From contig JAIPBM010000001.1 in NCBI GenBank assembly GCA_021739695.1, forward strand, positions 1-64,000: 64,000 nt of DNA. Direction: 5' to 3'. This stretch comes from Flavobacteriales bacterium (GTDB taxonomy: Bacteria; Bacteroidota; Bacteroidia; UBA10329). This document shows, piece by piece, positions 62,178 through 64,000 of this stretch (the stretch's first letter is position 1; the number at the start of each line of letters is the position of its first letter). The position numbers and the translations under genes were made by a program. Under the pieces are notes generated by a model that was not told the origin of the DNA, made no database searches, and worked only from the letters and a program-made list of their open reading frames with translations.

Positions 62178-64000
62178 TCAGAAAAATGCTCGCACTTGCA
62201 CGGTTCCTGTGTGCACCGCATTGTTCTTCTCGCTTTTCCGGCCACTGTATTGAATATTCACCTGCATGTTTTTGCCTACGCGTAGTTGTGCAAACGTGCT
62301 CCAAGTATAGTTGAGCCCCGCCTTCAAGCCTTCAAGCAACTCGAATTCTACCGTGTTGCCAGTAGAGCCATCATATGAAATGCTGATGAAATTGAATGTG
62401 GCATTGATGCTACCTCGCTGAAGAATATTGTACTTGCCATCAATCCCAGCATCGCGCAGAATGGCCTGTTCCGTTCCCACATTTTCAGGTTTGAAATTCA
62501 ACTTATCTGCATAACGGAACTTGCCTCGTACGCGCCATTTTGTTCCTGGCTGAAATACCAACTGTGGTTCAATTTCGTAATACTGCACGTCCAATTTATT
62601 GTTGGCAAAAAATGAATCAGTGATTTTCCAGCCGAATTCGCCACTGGCATTCAGCGTAAAGATCTTAGCGAGATTCCAACGGATTTTCAGCGTATGGGAA
62701 GTGTTCGAGCGTGTTTCGAAACCATTGGCTAGGTAAACTTTACTCCGCGTATCTGAATACGTGTAATCAGCACCCACTTTAGAACTGCTTCGATTGAAGA
62801 AGAAGGTATTTCTGAGGGATGATGCGAGCGTGACGAGCGTACTGTCTGAAACCGTGCTGAAAAATGGATCGAAGGCAGCTAGTAGATTATTACGCTGCGT
62901 CTTTCTATCAATACGATAAACCAATTGGTCGGAGAATCGTGAAACAAATTTTCGAATTCCTGTCTTGCCTGCCCACACTACTTGCGGGCTCAGGTTGATG
63001 ACTTCGTTGAATTGCGTTGTGTAAACTTTTGTGAAATTATTGGTGGGCGTGAATACGCGAATATAGCGTGCCGTATCCTGATACACGGCCTGCACATATT
63101 CGTTCAATTCCTTAATTCCATTCTCGTTTTGATCTAGCCAACTGTAAGCGCCCTGCCCCGCAGGTACTTCCACATACGTGTATTCCTTCTTGCTTTCTAA
63201 TCCTGAACCAACTTCGTAAAATGTGGAAGAAGTGATGGCGCCTTTCAGCACTTTCAAATTATACTCCAAACGATTAACCAAAGTGTTGTCGGGACGATTG
63301 GTGCTCAATAAGGTGTCTTTCACAGAAAGTCTTCGGTAGGTCACCGTCAATTTCAAGATACTGTTCGGATTCTTGGCCAGTTCGCCTGTCAATCCTGCAC
63401 TTTCTCCAACACTCGAATACTTGAGTTGAGCATTTCCAGGCAACCAATCGTCCCGTCTTTGATAAAAAAGCGAGAAGCGATTTTTCCAGCTATCGGGACT
63501 TTTGATGTAAACCTTCGAGTCGTTCCATCGGTAACTCGTGCTCGATAGCGAATCGGCTGTGGAGATGAAGAAGCGGTTGTCTTCGAAAATATCGGTACCA
63601 CCCAAAACAAACCATTTGAATTTCTGCTGAACGCCTGCCTGAAATCGCCCAAAACGGTTGTTGGTCTCGGTTCCATTGGAAAAAATATGACTTCCGTTCA
63701 GGTCAAAACTGAATCCTTTATGGGCAATTTTGGCCGTAATGGCATTTTGGTACGCATTGAAAATGTTCTCATTCAGAAATGAACGGAATGAATATTCCAC
63801 ATCGACAATGTCTTTTCGGATAAAGCCAACACGTGCCGTGGATATGTACTGCGTGGTGTAAGCAGTTTGGCTTCGAAGATTCCAATCGCGGTCAAACTCT
63901 ACCGAACGGAAACGTTCAATTGGTCTAAACCGATCGTTGATATTCTCAAACTCAAGCCCAGATTTAATGGCCCATTTGGCCGAATCATCTAAAGGAATTA
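62178..64000 (-). CDS. Large outer-membrane-like protein (5' end cut by window)
   Basis: About 607 codons from the stop at 62178; the frame is still open at the right edge, where codons such as those for DSAKWAIKSGLEFENI continue, so the true start lies outside. The visible part is a string of amphipathic beta strands with aromatic ends (FYQRRDDWLP, QLVYRIDRKTQRNN, VGADYTYSDTRSKVYL) and ends TVQVRAFF, with the final Phe typical of outer membrane barrels. The family is not recognised. It is convergent with the M48 protease gene (35-bp gap). Confidence 0.75.
   Translation of the reverse strand, partial: IPLDDSAKWAIKSGLEFENINDRFRPIERFRSVEFDRDWNLRSQTAYTTQYISTARVGFIRKDIVDVEYSFRSFLNENIFNAYQNAITAKIAHKGFSFDLNGSHIFSNGTETNNRFGRFQAGVQQKFKWFVLGGTDIFEDNRFFISTADSLSSTSYRWNDSKVYIKSPDSWKNRFSLFYQRRDDWLPGNAQLKYSSVGESAGLTGELAKNPNSILKLTVTYRRLSVKDTLLSTNRPDNTLVNRLEYNLKVLKGAITSSTFYEVGSGLESKKEYTYVEVPAGQGAYSWLDQNENGIKELNEYVQAVYQDTARYIRVFTPTNNFTKVYTTQFNEVINLSPQVVWAGKTGIRKFVSRFSDQLVYRIDRKTQRNNLLAAFDPFFSTVSDSTLVTLASSLRNTFFFNRSSSKVGADYTYSDTRSKVYLANGFETRSNTSHTLKIRWNLAKIFTLNASGEFGWKITDSFFANNKLDVQYYEIEPQLVFQPGTKWRVRGKFRYADKLNFKPENVGTEQAILRDAGIDGKYNILQRGSINATFNFISISYDGSTGNTVEFELLEGLKAGLNYTWSTFAQLRVGKNMQVNIQYSGRKSEKNNAVHTGTVQVRAFF

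Overview
This 64 kb window is chromosomal DNA from a member of the Bacteroidota, most likely the class Flavobacteriia or a close relative. Several signs agree. Many genes are preceded by the Bacteroidota -7 promoter element TAnnTTTG and lack a Shine-Dalgarno sequence. There are very large surface proteins with HYR-like, SprB and PKD repeats and a type IX secretion (T9SS) type B C-terminal domain, plus a second small protein with a T9SS type A-like tail. The order DUF4271 - hemD - rnpA - S41 protease, a TonB-dependent receptor with a carboxypeptidase-like N-domain, and DUF3109, DUF255 and GxxExxY genes also fit this phylum. No phage, integrase, transposase, rRNA or CRISPR array was seen. The only accessory-looking pieces are a 467-bp inverted-repeat cassette carrying a GxxExxY gene, one long imperfect hairpin repeat, and the repeat arrays inside the adhesin genes.

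Layout. 1-11.3 kb: two giant secreted repeat proteins on the minus strand, the first cut by the window edge; they share an 11-bp sequence about 95 bp upstream of their likely starts. 11.3-21 kb: Na/Pi-cotransporter-like protein, small lipoprotein, GT-C glycosyltransferase coupled to a LuxE-like acyl-protein synthetase, hairpin repeat, tyrS, divergent Nramp-type transporter and a DUF255 lipoprotein. 21-29.4 kb (plus strand): DUF4271, hemD, rnpA, S41 protease, O-antigen-ligase-like protein, SGNH hydrolase, exported FrnE/DsbA-like oxidoreductase, T9SS cargo. 29.4-33.4 kb (minus): FadL-like outer membrane protein, queG, the GxxExxY cassette, ruvB. 33.4-41.7 kb: exported protein, M16 protease, coiled-coil membrane protein, comF, dxs and a small outer-membrane-like protein. 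42-46.7 kb: nrdA-nrdB of eukaryote-like class Ia sequence with a 396-bp upstream region rich in palindromes, then DUF3109. 46.7-57 kb: RimB-like aspartic protease, DUF389 protein, glyS, SH3 protein, pth-rplY-prs, tRNA-Leu(CAA), dCMP deaminase-S41 protease, dprA. 57-64 kb: TonB-dependent receptor, glutamate dehydrogenase, M48 protease, and the C-terminal part of a large outer-membrane-like protein cut by the right edge.

Most genes are housekeeping (translation, nucleotide supply, recombination, isoprenoid and haem synthesis) mixed with envelope functions. The points most worth following are the GxxExxY cassette and how it meets the queG start, the shared element and odd start codon of the giant adhesins, the Nramp-family protein without the usual metal-binding motifs, and a set of genes whose -7 element sits only 4-7 nt before the ATG, which suggests leaderless mRNAs.
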